A DNA stretch of 64,000 nt from NCBI GenBank assembly GCA_016188675.1, contig JACPHJ010000093.1, positions 78,696 to 142,695 of the forward strand, written 5' to 3'. The DNA comes from Planctomycetota bacterium. Its GTDB lineage: Bacteria > Planctomycetota > Brocadiia > Brocadiales > Brocadiaceae. Position numbers and translations under genes: made by a program. The notes under the pieces are model-generated. The model did not search any database. It was not told the DNA's origin and saw nothing but the letters and a program-made list of their open reading frames with translations. Position 1 is the stretch's first letter; each line of letters starts with the position of its first letter. Shown here piece by piece: positions 8,783 through 18,301 of this stretch.

Positions 8783-9394
8783 ATGAATAATAATCTTACA
8801 GAAAAAGAAAAAGAAAAAGAAATTAAGATTTCGAATCCGGTTCCTTTTGTTTTATATCAGTACAGAGGAAGCAGACAGAAGGATGAATGCTATTATAACG
8901 AAGAGGCGTTGGATATCATTTCTTTCGCACTAGATTGCGGGAAAAAGACAGAAATGTCTCCGTCAGATATTACTACTTTTTGCTTAAAATGGATGAAATT
9001 GCTGGACAAGAAGGTAAACGGCTCGAGTAAAAATGGCGATGATCCACTCCTCAGTGCCGAACTTATTGACATATTTAATAGTCATAGGCGTCGTTACGGC
9101 ATAAGGGGTGTGATAATGTCACCTTGTGGAGCAAAGGAGAAACAATATTTGTTTCTTTTGGAGAGAATCTGTAATGATAATGTAAACCTTCAGAAGGCAT
9201 TCCGGCAATGGAAACTAACACCGCGAGAACGGGAAATAATACAATTGCTTATCGATGACCGCTGCAATAAAGAGATTGCCCGCAGTCTCAAATTGAGCAA
9301 CAATACGATAAAAGTATATATGAAGCTTTTAATGCTAAAACTCGGCGTTACCGGCAGGGCAGGGGTTGTTGCACGTCTTCTTACCGGGAAGTAA
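8783..9394 (+). CDS. LuxR-family (GerE HTH) transcriptional regulator
   Basis: 203 residues. The C-terminal ~60 residues are a LuxR/GerE helix-turn-helix: LTPREREIIQLL, NKEIARSLKLSNNTIKVYM and LGVTGRAGVVA. The N-terminal ~130 residues show no receiver-domain motif and no recognised ligand domain, so the input signal is unknown. The N-terminus is a run of Lys and Glu (TEKEKEKE). It is transcribed divergently from the PilZ/exosortase operon and sits just before the diguanylate cyclase, so it is a good candidate for regulating this matrix locus. No strong ribosome site is seen before the ATG. Confidence 0.8.
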   Translation: MNNNLTEKEKEKEIKISNPVPFVLYQYRGSRQKDECYYNEEALDIISFALDCGKKTEMSPSDITTFCLKWMKLLDKKVNGSSKNGDDPLLSAELIDIFNSHRRRYGIRGVIMSPCGAKEKQYLFLLERICNDNVNLQKAFRQWKLTPREREIIQLLIDDRCNKEIARSLKLSNNTIKVYMKLLMLKLGVTGRAGVVARLLTGK

Positions 9395-9451
9395 AGATTT
9401 TATTGCTCTTGCCAGATTTTTACACGCGCATAAATTAATAGACCTTTGCCA

Positions 9452-10930
9452 ATGAAAAATGGTGAAAAACTAAAAACAATAGACAATGATCTTCTGTTGT
9501 TTTCTACCCAAAAGGAGCTTGGCGAGCTAAAGGAACGATTCTTCGAATTTTATGTCCTCTACAGATTGAGTAAAACCCTCAATTTCTGCCTTCATGCAGA
9601 AGAGCTTTTTAATAAAATAACAGCCCTCATAAATGACATCCTCATGATCGAAGATTTCTGCATTATGTTAGTGGACGAAAAATCTGGCGAACTCAAGATA
9701 TGGAAAACAAACAGCAAAATCTATGAAGAAGTAAAGGATGTATCGTTTAGAATAGGGGAAGGGATAACTGGCATTGTATTCCAATCAGGCGAGCCCATTC
9801 TGCTGAATGACGTGAGCAAGGATGAAAGATTTCTCTATTATAAAGGAAGAATATCGGCTATTGGTTCTTTTCTATCTGCCCCTTTAAAATTAGATAACGG
9901 CCAGATAGTTGGGATTTTAAATTTACAAAAGCAGGCAACGAATGGATTTGAAGAGAACGACAAGAGACTCTTCTTTGCCGCCGGGCATGTCATAGCCCAC
10001 ACAATTGAGAGGATACGACGGTATGAGAATGCCCAGAGGAGTTCTATGTTCGATGATTTGACGACATTGTATACCAGGAGATATTTTCTTGAGGCATGTC
10101 ATCGTGAATACTGTGCGGCAGAGCGGTACAAGAAGAATTTTTCCATAATAATCGGAGATATCGACTATTTTAAATATTTTAATGATATATACGGACACGG
10201 ACTGGGGGATGAGATACTGAAAAAATTAGCGCACCTCTTGAAATCAAATGTCAGGCAGGGTGATCTCGTTTGTCGTTATGGAGGTGAAGAATTTACGATA
10301 CTCCTGCCTGAAACGGATAAGGAAGGCGCTACTACAATTGCACAAAAACTGAGAACCATAGTAAAAAACGCGTTTGCCAATGAAATCCCTGATGGCAAGG
10401 TTATGATGGTATCCATTACGTTTGGCGTTGCCACATACCCGGAGAACGGGAAAACGGCAGAAGAGGTGATAACTGCTGCCGATGCGCACCTCTATTTAGG
10501 CAAAGAGAGCGGTCGTGACAGGGTGGTTAATAGACTGTCGAATGAAGATTCCTGCAATAAATCTGAAAAAAGGGAAAGCAACAGGCACAAAACAGCATTA
10601 AAGATCGTCAGGGGTATAAACCACATTCATTATGTGGAGATAAAGATTAACGATGAGGACTGGAGGATTTGTACCATACGGGATGTGAGTAAGAAAGGAT
10701 TTAAAGGAGAACTGGAATTAGAGACGGATATTGACCATGATTATATGCGCAATACGCACCTGTGTAAAATTATTATGGATACCGAGACCGGGTCAACGAA
10801 CATCTTTCCTGTTCGGATAGTTCATGCAAAAAAAACAAACCAAAATCACTCCAGTTGCTACCTGATTGGAATAGAAATATTAGACGGTTTGGATAGCTGG
10901 GAAAGGCTTTTCGTGACGTTGAGATATTAA
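9452..10930 (+). CDS. GAF-GGDEF-PilZ diguanylate cyclase
   Basis: About 492 residues. A GAF sensor domain spans roughly residues 40-190. A GGDEF domain spans about 205-365, with an intact active site (RYGGEEF) and an RxxD product-inhibition site exactly five residues before it (RQGDLVCRY). A C-terminal PilZ domain has RESNR and DVSKKG (RxxxR and DxSxxG). The protein could therefore make cyclic-di-GMP from GTP and also bind it at two sites. No membrane segment is seen, so it is probably cytoplasmic. ATG 9452 is preferred over an in-frame TTG at 9446. It lies 51 bases after the LuxR-type gene. Confidence 0.9.
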   Translation: MKNGEKLKTIDNDLLLFSTQKELGELKERFFEFYVLYRLSKTLNFCLHAEELFNKITALINDILMIEDFCIMLVDEKSGELKIWKTNSKIYEEVKDVSFRIGEGITGIVFQSGEPILLNDVSKDERFLYYKGRISAIGSFLSAPLKLDNGQIVGILNLQKQATNGFEENDKRLFFAAGHVIAHTIERIRRYENAQRSSMFDDLTTLYTRRYFLEACHREYCAAERYKKNFSIIIGDIDYFKYFNDIYGHGLGDEILKKLAHLLKSNVRQGDLVCRYGGEEFTILLPETDKEGATTIAQKLRTIVKNAFANEIPDGKVMMVSITFGVATYPENGKTAEEVITAADAHLYLGKESGRDRVVNRLSNEDSCNKSEKRESNRHKTALKIVRGINHIHYVEIKINDEDWRICTIRDVSKKGFKGELELETDIDHDYMRNTHLCKIIMDTETGSTNIFPVRIVHAKKTNQNHSSCYLIGIEILDGLDSWERLFVTLRY

Positions 10931-11031
10931 ATACCCGCACATGGCATATTGACTCAGATTGCCATATACCGGATGATTCCATCATCCTTTACATTTCCGC
11001 ACTAATACTGTCTTTTCGTAAGGATTAATCG

Positions 11032-11859
11032 TTGTCTTACTGTATAGAAACACAAAGCCTCACAAAAAGATACCCGGTAATAAGAGGATACGGCAGTTTA
11101 TTCCTGCACCCTTTCAGAAGAAAAGAATTCACCGCCCTTAATAACGCGACACTTGCAATAGAAAAGGGCGTATTGTTCGGCCTTCTTGGGCAAAATGGGG
11201 CAGGCAAAACGACCCTCACAAAGATACTCTGTACCCTGGTCTTCCCTACCTCAGGAAAAGCGCTGGTAAATGGGTTTGATGTTTCAAAGGACGGCGGGAA
11301 GATTAGAAGGATCATTGGGTGCGTGGTAGGCGATGACAGGAGCTTTTACTGGAGGCTCACGGGCAGGCAGAATCTGAGATTTTTTGCACGGCTGAATAAT
11401 CTCACGGGCCGGGAAGCGGAAACGAGAATAAATGGCCTTCTGGAGACTTTGGAACTCACCACTGATGCCGACAGGATGTTTAAGGATTATTCAACTGGCA
11501 TGAGGCGAAAAGTCGCAATAGCAAGGGGGCTTCTGACCAACCCTGAAATTATTTTCATGGACGAACCAACAAACGGCATAGACCCTGTTACATCGCGTAA
11601 ATTGAGGAGGTTTATCCGTGAAAAATTAGTGCTGAAAGAGAAAAGGACTGTCATATTTGTCACCCATAACTTGCATGAGGCTGAGGAATTGTGTGACCGG
11701 GTGGCCATTCTCCACAAGGGAGAAATAAAGTTTACCGGGACGGTAAGTGAACTGAAAAAAGAATTTGCTTCAGGAAAACAATACATAGAGAAAGAACTTT
11801 CGCTGGGAGAAGTATTTTCGAGGATAGTAGACCCCGAAATTCTTCCGGCAGAAAGGTAA
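11032..11859 (+). CDS. ABC transporter ATP-binding protein (ABC-2 exporter type)
   Basis: 275 residues with Walker A (GQNGAGKTTL), signature (YSTGMRRKVAIARGLL), Walker B (EIIFMDEPTNGID) and the H-loop (IFVTHNLHEAEEL). It starts at TTG 11032, supported by AAGGA about eight bases upstream; no ATG is available before the conserved region. It resembles ATPases of ABC-2 drug, polysaccharide or lipid exporters. The permease gene follows after ten bases. Position between the cyclase and the secreted-protein cluster suggests export of a surface component or of the candidate peptide at 20637, but the substrate cannot be read. Confidence 0.9.
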   Translation: MSYCIETQSLTKRYPVIRGYGSLFLHPFRRKEFTALNNATLAIEKGVLFGLLGQNGAGKTTLTKILCTLVFPTSGKALVNGFDVSKDGGKIRRIIGCVVGDDRSFYWRLTGRQNLRFFARLNNLTGREAETRINGLLETLELTTDADRMFKDYSTGMRRKVAIARGLLTNPEIIFMDEPTNGIDPVTSRKLRRFIREKLVLKEKRTVIFVTHNLHEAEELCDRVAILHKGEIKFTGTVSELKKEFASGKQYIEKELSLGEVFSRIVDPEILPAER

Positions 11860-11868
11860 TTTATAGAT

Positions 11869-12681
11869 ATGGCATATATGAGAAAGGTCTTTGCCTTTGT
11901 CCTGCGCGATATTATAAATGAAACGAGCTATAAATTTTCGTTTTTCACGCAGCTTGCCGGAATAATTGTTTCAACCACAATATTTTTCTTTCTCTCTAAG
12001 CTTTTGGGAAACGCCGGTGTATCTTATCTGAAGCCGTACAAGGGAAACTACTTTTCATTTATCCTTATAGGGATAGCTTTTTTTAATTATCTCAGAGTCG
12101 CTACAGAGGGGTTATCCAAAAGTATCAGGGAAGGACAGATGCTGGGAACCCTCGAGGCAATGCTTGTAACACAGACGGGAATTTCCACCATAATCATCTC
12201 TTCATCCCTTTACGGCTTTATTTTTACCTCTTTTAAGGTTGCTGTCTATCTCTTACTGGGAATTTTAGTGTATGGGGTTGATATAGGCAATGCGAATGTG
12301 GTAGGGGCAGTTATCATACTCCTCCTTACCATAATCTCCTTTAATAGTCTGGGAATAATCTCTGCCAGTTTTGTCATGGTATTAAAAAAGGGCGATCCTA
12401 TAAGCTGGATGATAACAAATGTTTCAGGGATAGTGGGAGGGGTGTATTATCCCGTCTCCGTACTGCCGTTGTGGCTTCAAAAGTTATCGTATTTACTGCC
12501 GATTACTTACTCAATGGAAGGAATGCGACTTTCCCTGTTAAATGGATATTCCCTGAAATTATTATTGCCTAATATAATTGGATTGACGCTGTTTTCTCTC
12601 ATCATGACGCCGCTCAGTATTGCAGTGTTCGGGTATGCCGTAGGAAAGGCAAAGCAGGATGGCACCCTGACGCACTATTAA
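11869..12681 (+). CDS. ABC-2 type permease
   Basis: 270 residues with six hydrophobic segments. The ABC-2 pattern includes EGLSKSIREGQMLGTLEAML (coupling region), and the typical segment before the fifth helix reads GGVYYPVSVLPLWLQKLSYLLP. It would form the membrane channel for the ATPase encoded ten bases upstream. Its stop at 12681 is followed by 322 bases without a gene, so the pair seems to be a complete two-gene transporter of the half-transporter (homodimer) kind. Confidence 0.9.
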   Translation: MAYMRKVFAFVLRDIINETSYKFSFFTQLAGIIVSTTIFFFLSKLLGNAGVSYLKPYKGNYFSFILIGIAFFNYLRVATEGLSKSIREGQMLGTLEAMLVTQTGISTIIISSSLYGFIFTSFKVAVYLLLGILVYGVDIGNANVVGAVIILLLTIISFNSLGIISASFVMVLKKGDPISWMITNVSGIVGGVYYPVSVLPLWLQKLSYLLPITYSMEGMRLSLLNGYSLKLLLPNIIGLTLFSLIMTPLSIAVFGYAVGKAKQDGTLTHY

Positions 12682-12854
12682 AAGTGAACAAAAAAAGATT
12701 TCTCTCCGCACTCTTCCCAAGAAGTATTCCCTCTATTTGTAGTTTTTTAATCCATTAGCAAAAACTCAAAACATAACCGTTTGTCATTCTGAGCAAAAGC
12801 GAAGAATCTCTTAGAACAACAGCGCATCAGTAACCCTTCATTCAATTCGTTCAA

Positions 12855-12910
12855 AAGGATATATCCTTTTGGGTTGATTCTTTTGGGATAACCCTATTTC
12901 AGGTATTTAC
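12855..12910 (+). promoter_or_regulatory. Conserved upstream element, copy A
   Basis: Contains AGGATATATCC, TTTTGGGTTGATTC and CAGGTATTTAC in the shared order. It ends 94 bases before the ATG of the NIDO/CTD protein, the same distance as copy B to its gene. The rest of 12682-13003 holds no gene that I can support. Confidence 0.65.
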
Positions 12911-13003
12911 TTTCTATATAAAAAATGTTGAACTGTCGCAAAAAAGCATTGGAAGAAAGAGAGATTTATTTAACTACACCATGAAAAAGGAGGAGGGGGG
13001 AAA

Positions 13004-14086
13004 ATGTTTTATCGAGGAATGATAATGTTTATGATGTTTTTGATGGTATGCACTTTAGGTGTTACTTATGGTGTAAATGCGCATGCGGGGGCTATTCGGT
13101 CGGGTTTTAACAGTAACTCATTACCTAGCAATGATGATAGTTCAACAAGCCTTGTATCAATTGGTTTTTTTGTTAACTTTTTTGGAAGCAACTATACGGA
13201 TCTCTACATTAACAACAATGGCAACGTAACGTTCGATAGTGCGCAGTCCACCTATACACCTTATGGTTTGGTGAGTACAAGCCGGGTAATTATCGCCCCC
13301 TTCTTTGCAGATGTAGACACAAGAGGCTCTGGTTCTGGCGTTGTTACTTACAGCTACGGCGCCGGTTCTGTTGATGGGCGTAATGCATTCGGGGTGAATT
13401 GGATTGACGTTGGTTATTATAGTGCTCATGTAGACAAGCTTAACAGTTTTCAGCTTATCCTTATAGACCGTTCTGACATAGCGCCGGGTGATTTCGACTT
13501 CGAGTTTAATTACGACAAGGTTCAATGGGAAACTGGGGATGCCAGCAGCGGAAGTGGCGGGTTAGGCGGTAATTCCGCCAGGGTTGGTTACTCTAACGGC
13601 ACTGGCGATCCCGGAACTTACTATGAACGATCCGGCTCTGGCGTTCCCGGCTCATTCCTCGATTCCAATTCATCAACAGGGTTGATTTATAATAGCCTCA
13701 ATAGCAGCGTATCTGGAAGGTACTTATTTCAGGTGCGTAATGGTGAAGTAACGGTTGTCGATTTGGTCTCCTTTACAGCAGAAGGAGATAGCAATGGCAA
13801 TGTTGCCCTGAACTGGGAAACCGCGGCGGAAGTAAATAATGCAGGATTTAACATTTATCGTTCAAAACACAAGGATAGTGCATACACAAAGATTAACGAC
13901 GAACTTATTGATAATAAAGGCAGTGAAACAGAAGGTGCAAGGTATAGCTTTGAGGACGCACCTGGCAGGGGCAGCTTCTACTATAAGCTGGAAGATGTGG
14001 ACACAAATGGGACAAAGACCATGCACGGGCCGGTAAAGGTGCGGGTAAGAAACGGAGGGAGTGAGGCGAGGAAAAGTAGAGTCTAG
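13004..14086 (+). CDS. Secreted NIDO-domain protein with Arg-tailed CTD
   Basis: 360 residues with a strong ribosome site (AAGGAGGAGGGGGG) and a signal peptide (residues 1-28, ...GVNAHA). Residues about 30-245 form a nidogen-like (NIDO) domain: NGNVTF, IAPFFADVDTRG, FGVNWIDVGYY and the YERSGSG region. NIDO domains occur in extracellular adhesive proteins. Residues ~250-360 are the shared C-terminal domain: VDLVSFTAEGD, NWETAAEVNNAGFNIYRS, FYYKLEDVD and MHGPVKVRVR. The tail is charged, SEARKSRV. It is the first of six such proteins, with conserved element A 94 bases upstream. Confidence 0.85.
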   Translation: MFYRGMIMFMMFLMVCTLGVTYGVNAHAGAIRSGFNSNSLPSNDDSSTSLVSIGFFVNFFGSNYTDLYINNNGNVTFDSAQSTYTPYGLVSTSRVIIAPFFADVDTRGSGSGVVTYSYGAGSVDGRNAFGVNWIDVGYYSAHVDKLNSFQLILIDRSDIAPGDFDFEFNYDKVQWETGDASSGSGGLGGNSARVGYSNGTGDPGTYYERSGSGVPGSFLDSNSSTGLIYNSLNSSVSGRYLFQVRNGEVTVVDLVSFTAEGDSNGNVALNWETAAEVNNAGFNIYRSKHKDSAYTKINDELIDNKGSETEGARYSFEDAPGRGSFYYKLEDVDTNGTKTMHGPVKVRVRNGGSEARKSRV

Positions 14087-14200
14087 AAGTCAGAGGCCGG
14101 AAAACTAGAAGCTGGAGGCATGGGGGAGTTTATATAATTCTGAAATCCGAATAGCAGCGGTAACGCCGAACCCCGTGCCCCGCCCAAACTGCTATGTCTC
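14087..14200 (+). repeat. 3' flank repeat of CTD genes (copy 1)
   Basis: Directly after the stop, the sequence TAGAAGTCAGAGGCCGG, AGCTGGAGGCA and ATAATTCTGAAATCCGAAT recurs with small changes after other CTD genes (19196-19320, 20475-20580, 28448-28515, and less well at 18059). The homology therefore runs past the coding end. Confidence 0.55.
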
Positions 14201-14249
14201 AGGCGACAACAGTCTGATGAATTAACTTTTAACACACATGGAGAGTTAG

Positions 14250-14531
14250 GTGAAGCCACTTCGTAAACAAGGTTTTTTTATGCAGAATGCAGGGTGTGAA
14301 GCCATCCTGCACAACTCCGGCAAAAAAGTAATTCACGTCCTCAATCCAACGGCAAAACTCGTCTGGAAATTGTGCGACGGAAATCACACACCAGAGGACA
14401 TAGAGAAAGCAATCAGAACAAACTTTTCTATAACCGATAAACACGACGTCTCCGGAGATATACTGAAGATACTTGAGGCCTTTTACAGTAAGGGGATATT
14501 AGCAATGCACCATTACAATGCGGGATCCTAG
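14250..14531 (+). CDS. PqqD-family peptide chaperone
   Basis: 93 residues beginning with GTG (GGAGAG upstream); an ATG at 14280 is the alternative. PqqD-type features are visible: HNSGKKVIHVLNPTAKLVWKL, GNHTPEDIEKAI and a C-terminal helix ILKILEAFYSKGIL. PqqD proteins bind RiPP leader peptides and present them to modifying enzymes. Similar single-domain proteins travel with HPr-kinase-like enzymes and PF14907 nucleotidyltransferases, both present downstream (20848 and 22342), as is a candidate leader peptide at 20637. The gene lies between two CTD cargo genes instead of beside the kinase. Confidence 0.8.
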   Translation: MKPLRKQGFFMQNAGCEAILHNSGKKVIHVLNPTAKLVWKLCDGNHTPEDIEKAIRTNFSITDKHDVSGDILKILEAFYSKGILAMHHYNAGS

Positions 14532-14637
14532 ATACAAGATGCAAGCCGCTCTTTGTGATGAGTTCATGGCAGAACGGTGGATAAATCAGGCTGCCTTTGG
14601 CAGCGACTTTTTAGATACACGGCAAATGCCGGCGAAA

Positions 14638-14712
14638 CAACCCCCTTGCCCCCTTTGTTAAGGGGGATTTAGGGGGTTGTCGTTCCCCTCTTGAGAGGGG
14701 TAGGGGTGTGTT
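14638..14712. repeat. Palindromic interspersed repeat, copy 3
   Basis: Two nested C-run/G-run palindromes side by side (CCCCCTTGCCCCC with GGGGGATTTAGGGGG, then CCCCTCTTGAGAGGGG). It fills most of the gap after the PqqD gene. Confidence 0.7.
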
Positions 14713-14852
14713 AACTGAACAATCAAATACTTTGAAATTCCTAAACATTAAATTAAGCAAGGCAAACCCTTTGTATCTTTGAGACCTCAGATTCTTCGGC
14801 TTTGCCTCAGAATGAGATAAGGCAAAGAGAGTGACAATACGATAGGGTTGAA

Positions 14853-15062
14853 ATGACAATGACAGACGAAAACAAAGAAATGGTTACGATAAGACACGAC
14901 TCCTCCACTCTGAACTGCGCCAAAGGTTCTTCTGTAAAAGATCATTCATCTTTCCAGGATAAAAAAAACGAATTATTGCGGCAAATGACGGTATTGCTTT
15001 TATTTAGTCTGGATCTAAAAGTCGAAATCAGAAATGATGAGAGGAAAATGGGTGTTATATGA
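14853..15062 (+). CDS. Small hypothetical ORF, doubtful
   Basis: 69 residues, hydrophilic, with no recognised motif (MTMTDENKEMVTIRHDSS at the start). The stop overlaps the next ATG as ATATGA, a coupling-like arrangement. There is no clear ribosome site, and the codon pattern looks unremarkable. It may be a short leader ORF for the large beta-helix protein or chance. I give it only because it fills the space between the repeat and the next gene. Confidence 0.25.
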   Translation: MTMTDENKEMVTIRHDSSTLNCAKGSSVKDHSSFQDKKNELLRQMTVLLLFSLDLKVEIRNDERKMGVI

Positions 15063-18058
15063 ATATGAAGAAATATTGTGCCGGTATTTTTTTATTGTGT
15101 TTGTGTTTATTTACCGTTTCCAAAACTGCCTTTTCCGCAGGACCAACCTATCACAGCGGCTATATCTCAAGCGATGAGACATGGTATGCATCAGGTAACC
15201 CCCATATCATAAACGGCGATGTAATAGCAAGGTCTTCTTCCTCGAGTTATGGGGCGACAGCGACATTGACTATCGAGGCGGGATGTGAGGTGAAGTTTAA
15301 TCCGGGAACCGGACTATTTATCGGAACCGGCAGTTATGTCGACTATTACCGCGGCGCACTCAATGCGCAGGGCACCAGCGGCAGCCCCATCACCTTTACC
15401 TCTAACGCCACCACTCCATCCGCAGGAGACTGGAAAGGCATCTATTTTTATAACGGAACGTACGATGGTGGTACGATACTGAGCTACTGCACGGTAGAAT
15501 ATGGAGGAAACACCTATTCTTCTAACATGTATTTCAGTAATGCCTCACCCACCATTCAGAATTGTACGATACAGAATTCCAGTGGTTATGGCATCTATTG
15601 CAACGATTATTCAGCCCCGACTATTACAAATAATATCTTTAACAATAATGCCACATATCCGATAAGTATGAATCCGGATTATGTAGATACCACGTCAGGC
15701 AATACGGGGAGCGGCAACGGGACGGATGCAATTCTGGTACGGAGTGGATATGTAGATTCAAATGCCACGTGGGTAGACCAGGGATTGTTCTATTTTATTC
15801 ATGGAAACGTAACGGTGAGGTCTTCTTCCGGGAACTATCTGGCGACTGCGACATTGACCATAAATCCTGGCTGTGAAATAAAGTTCAACACCGGCACCGG
15901 GCTATTCATTGGGAACAACAGTTATACCGATTATTATCGCGGCGCACTCAATGCGCAGGGTACCAGCGGCAGTCCCATCATCTTTACCTCTAACGCAGCT
16001 ACCCCTTCAGCAGGAGACTGGCAAGGCATCTATTTTTATAATGGGACGTATGACGGAGGAACGATACTGGATTATTGTACAGTAGAATATGGAGGCCATA
16101 CGTATAATTCCAACATTTACTGTAATAATTCCTCTCCTATGATAAAAAACAGCACCATCCAGAATAGCAGCGCTAATGGCATATTTCTGACAAGCAGCTC
16201 AAACCCTCCAATTGGAGGAACCGGCAATGGCAATACCATTACCAATAACAGTACGTATGGAATCTACTGTAATTCTACAACCCCGGTTCCTAACGTTACA
16301 GATAACACTATTACCACCAACGGTACCGCCATGCGGGTAGGTCCGTACATGAACCTCACAAATAATATCTGTACAGGAAACACCAATAATGTCATAGAAG
16401 TAATCGGAGGATATGTCGATGGAGACAATATCTGGAGAGTTCAAAATGGCATACCATATAATGTTCTGGGAGACGTAACGGTAAGGTCTTCTTCCGGAAG
16501 CTATCTGGCGACAGCGACATTGACTATCGATGCGGGATGTGAGGTAAAGTTTAATCCGGGAACCGGACTATTTATTGGTAACAACAGTTATGCCGATTAT
16601 TATCGCGGCGCACTCAATGCGCAGGGTACCAGCGGCAGCCCCATCATCTTCACCTCTAACGCCACCACTCCATCCGCAGGAGACTGGAAAGGCATCTATT
16701 TTTATAACGGAACGTACGATGGCGGCACGACACTGAGCTACTGCACGGTATCATACGGAGGATACGCCTATAATGCCAATTTGTATTTCAATAACGCCTC
16801 CCCCACCATCCAGAATTGTACGATACAGAATTCCAGTGGTTATGGCATCTATTGCAACGATTATTCAGCCCCGACTATTGCAAACAATATCTTTAACAAT
16901 AATGCCACATATCCGATAAGTATGAATCCGGATTATATAGATACCACATCAGGCAATACGGGGAGCGGCAACGGGACGGATGCAATTCTGGTACGGGGCG
17001 GATATGTATATTCAAATGCCACGTGGGTAGACCAGGGATTGTTCTATTTTATTTATGGAGATGTAACAGTGAGGTCTTCTTCTGGAAGCTATCTGGCAAC
17101 TGCGACATTGACCATAAATCCTGGCTGTGAAATAAAGTTCAATACCGGCGCCGGGCTATTCATTGGGACCAGCAACGCCGATTATTACCGTGGCGCCCTC
17201 TATGCGCAGGGTACCAGCGGCAGTCCCATTGCCTTTACCTCCGGTGCGGCTACTCCCTCGGCAGGTGACTGGAAGGGCATCTATTTTTATAACGGGACGT
17301 ATGACGGAGGTGCGATACTGAGCTATTGCACCATAGAATACGGAGGCTACTCCTTCCCATCTTCTAATATTTACTGTAATAACGCTTCTCCTGCCATTCA
17401 AAATTGCATCATAAGTAAATCCAGCAATTACGGCGTGTATTCAACAGGCAGCAGTTCGACGCCGTCAATTACCTGCTCTGCACTAAAAGAAAATTCGTAC
17501 GGTGTTTACGCTACTTCTGGTTCCAAGCCGTCCATAAGCAATTGCAATATTACGAATAACTCAACCTACGGGGTTTACAACACAGGCGCCCCCACCTTGA
17601 CTGCTGAAAACAACTGGTGGGGCGATGCCAGCGGACCTTCCGGCGTAGGAGCAGGAACGGGAGATGCAGTCAGCAATTATGTAGATTATGACCCATGGCT
17701 GGCGTCATCTCAATCCTGTGTTCCAACCATTATCGAACTGGTATCGTTCACGGCAAAGGCGGATGATGACGGCAACGTTATCATTCGTTGGGAAACGGCG
17801 TCTGAAATTGACACCGTGGGGTTCAATCTTTACCGCGCCAGACAGAAAAATGGAACATATGAGAAGATCAACAATAATACAATCGCCTCCGAAGGCAGTG
17901 ATGTTGAAGGCGCTAATTACCGTTTCGAAGATAATAAACCAGGCTGGGGCAGTTTCTATTACAAGATTGAGGACGTTGATTCTTACGGCGTAAAGACCAT
18001 GCACGGTACTGTAAAGGTCAGGGTGAAGTTCGGAGATAACGCTGAGAGGAGAAGATGA
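15059..18058 (+). CDS. Large secreted parallel beta-helix protein with CTD
   Basis: 999 residues. A signal peptide (about 1-27) is followed by four repeats of a ~210-residue unit (GYV...TWVDQG, VRSSS, ATLTI-x-x-GCE-(V/I)-KFN, GLFIG, DWKGIYFYNGTYDGG, CT(V/I)-x-YGG, IQN). These have the short Asn-rich turns (NNIFNNNATYP) of right-handed parallel beta-helices. Units 1+2 and 3+4 are an almost identical 1254-bp tandem duplication. Residues ~890-999 are the shared CTD (WETASEIDTVGFNLYRA, FYYKIEDVD, MHGTVKVRV) ending NAERRR. It is probably a surface adhesin or polysaccharide-binding protein; enzymatic residues are not evident. Confidence 0.85.
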   Translation: MNMKKYCAGIFLLCLCLFTVSKTAFSAGPTYHSGYISSDETWYASGNPHIINGDVIARSSSSSYGATATLTIEAGCEVKFNPGTGLFIGTGSYVDYYRGALNAQGTSGSPITFTSNATTPSAGDWKGIYFYNGTYDGGTILSYCTVEYGGNTYSSNMYFSNASPTIQNCTIQNSSGYGIYCNDYSAPTITNNIFNNNATYPISMNPDYVDTTSGNTGSGNGTDAILVRSGYVDSNATWVDQGLFYFIHGNVTVRSSSGNYLATATLTINPGCEIKFNTGTGLFIGNNSYTDYYRGALNAQGTSGSPIIFTSNAATPSAGDWQGIYFYNGTYDGGTILDYCTVEYGGHTYNSNIYCNNSSPMIKNSTIQNSSANGIFLTSSSNPPIGGTGNGNTITNNSTYGIYCNSTTPVPNVTDNTITTNGTAMRVGPYMNLTNNICTGNTNNVIEVIGGYVDGDNIWRVQNGIPYNVLGDVTVRSSSGSYLATATLTIDAGCEVKFNPGTGLFIGNNSYADYYRGALNAQGTSGSPIIFTSNATTPSAGDWKGIYFYNGTYDGGTTLSYCTVSYGGYAYNANLYFNNASPTIQNCTIQNSSGYGIYCNDYSAPTIANNIFNNNATYPISMNPDYIDTTSGNTGSGNGTDAILVRGGYVYSNATWVDQGLFYFIYGDVTVRSSSGSYLATATLTINPGCEIKFNTGAGLFIGTSNADYYRGALYAQGTSGSPIAFTSGAATPSAGDWKGIYFYNGTYDGGAILSYCTIEYGGYSFPSSNIYCNNASPAIQNCIISKSSNYGVYSTGSSSTPSITCSALKENSYGVYATSGSKPSISNCNITNNSTYGVYNTGAPTLTAENNWWGDASGPSGVGAGTGDAVSNYVDYDPWLASSQSCVPTIIELVSFTAKADDDGNVIIRWETASEIDTVGFNLYRARQKNGTYEKINNNTIASEGSDVEGANYRFEDNKPGWGSFYYKIEDVDSYGVKTMHGTVKVRVKFGDNAERRR

Positions 18059-18136
18059 GGGAAGCTAGAAGCAAAAGGCAAGGATAGCCATACAAGTCAC
18101 ATTTTAGAAACCCATGCTAACTATTCAGCATTTCAT

Positions 18137-18223
18137 ACACACCCCGTCAGCTACGCTGTCACCCCTCTTTTTAGAGGGGAAGATGGGAAGTCCCCTCTAA
18201 AAAGAGGGGATTTAGGGGTGTGT
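18137..18223. repeat. Palindromic interspersed repeat, copy 4
   Basis: CACACCCC at the left and GGGGTGTG at the right enclose two CCCCTCTTTTTAGAGGGG-like hairpins. It lies between two CTD genes and could act as a structured 3' end of the upstream transcript. Confidence 0.7.
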
Positions 18224-18301
18224 TTGTGTTTTCGAAAACCAGACGCTTTTGGCTATATACAGGCGAAATAACAATACGATGAACCTTTGACAGGAGCTAA
18301 T

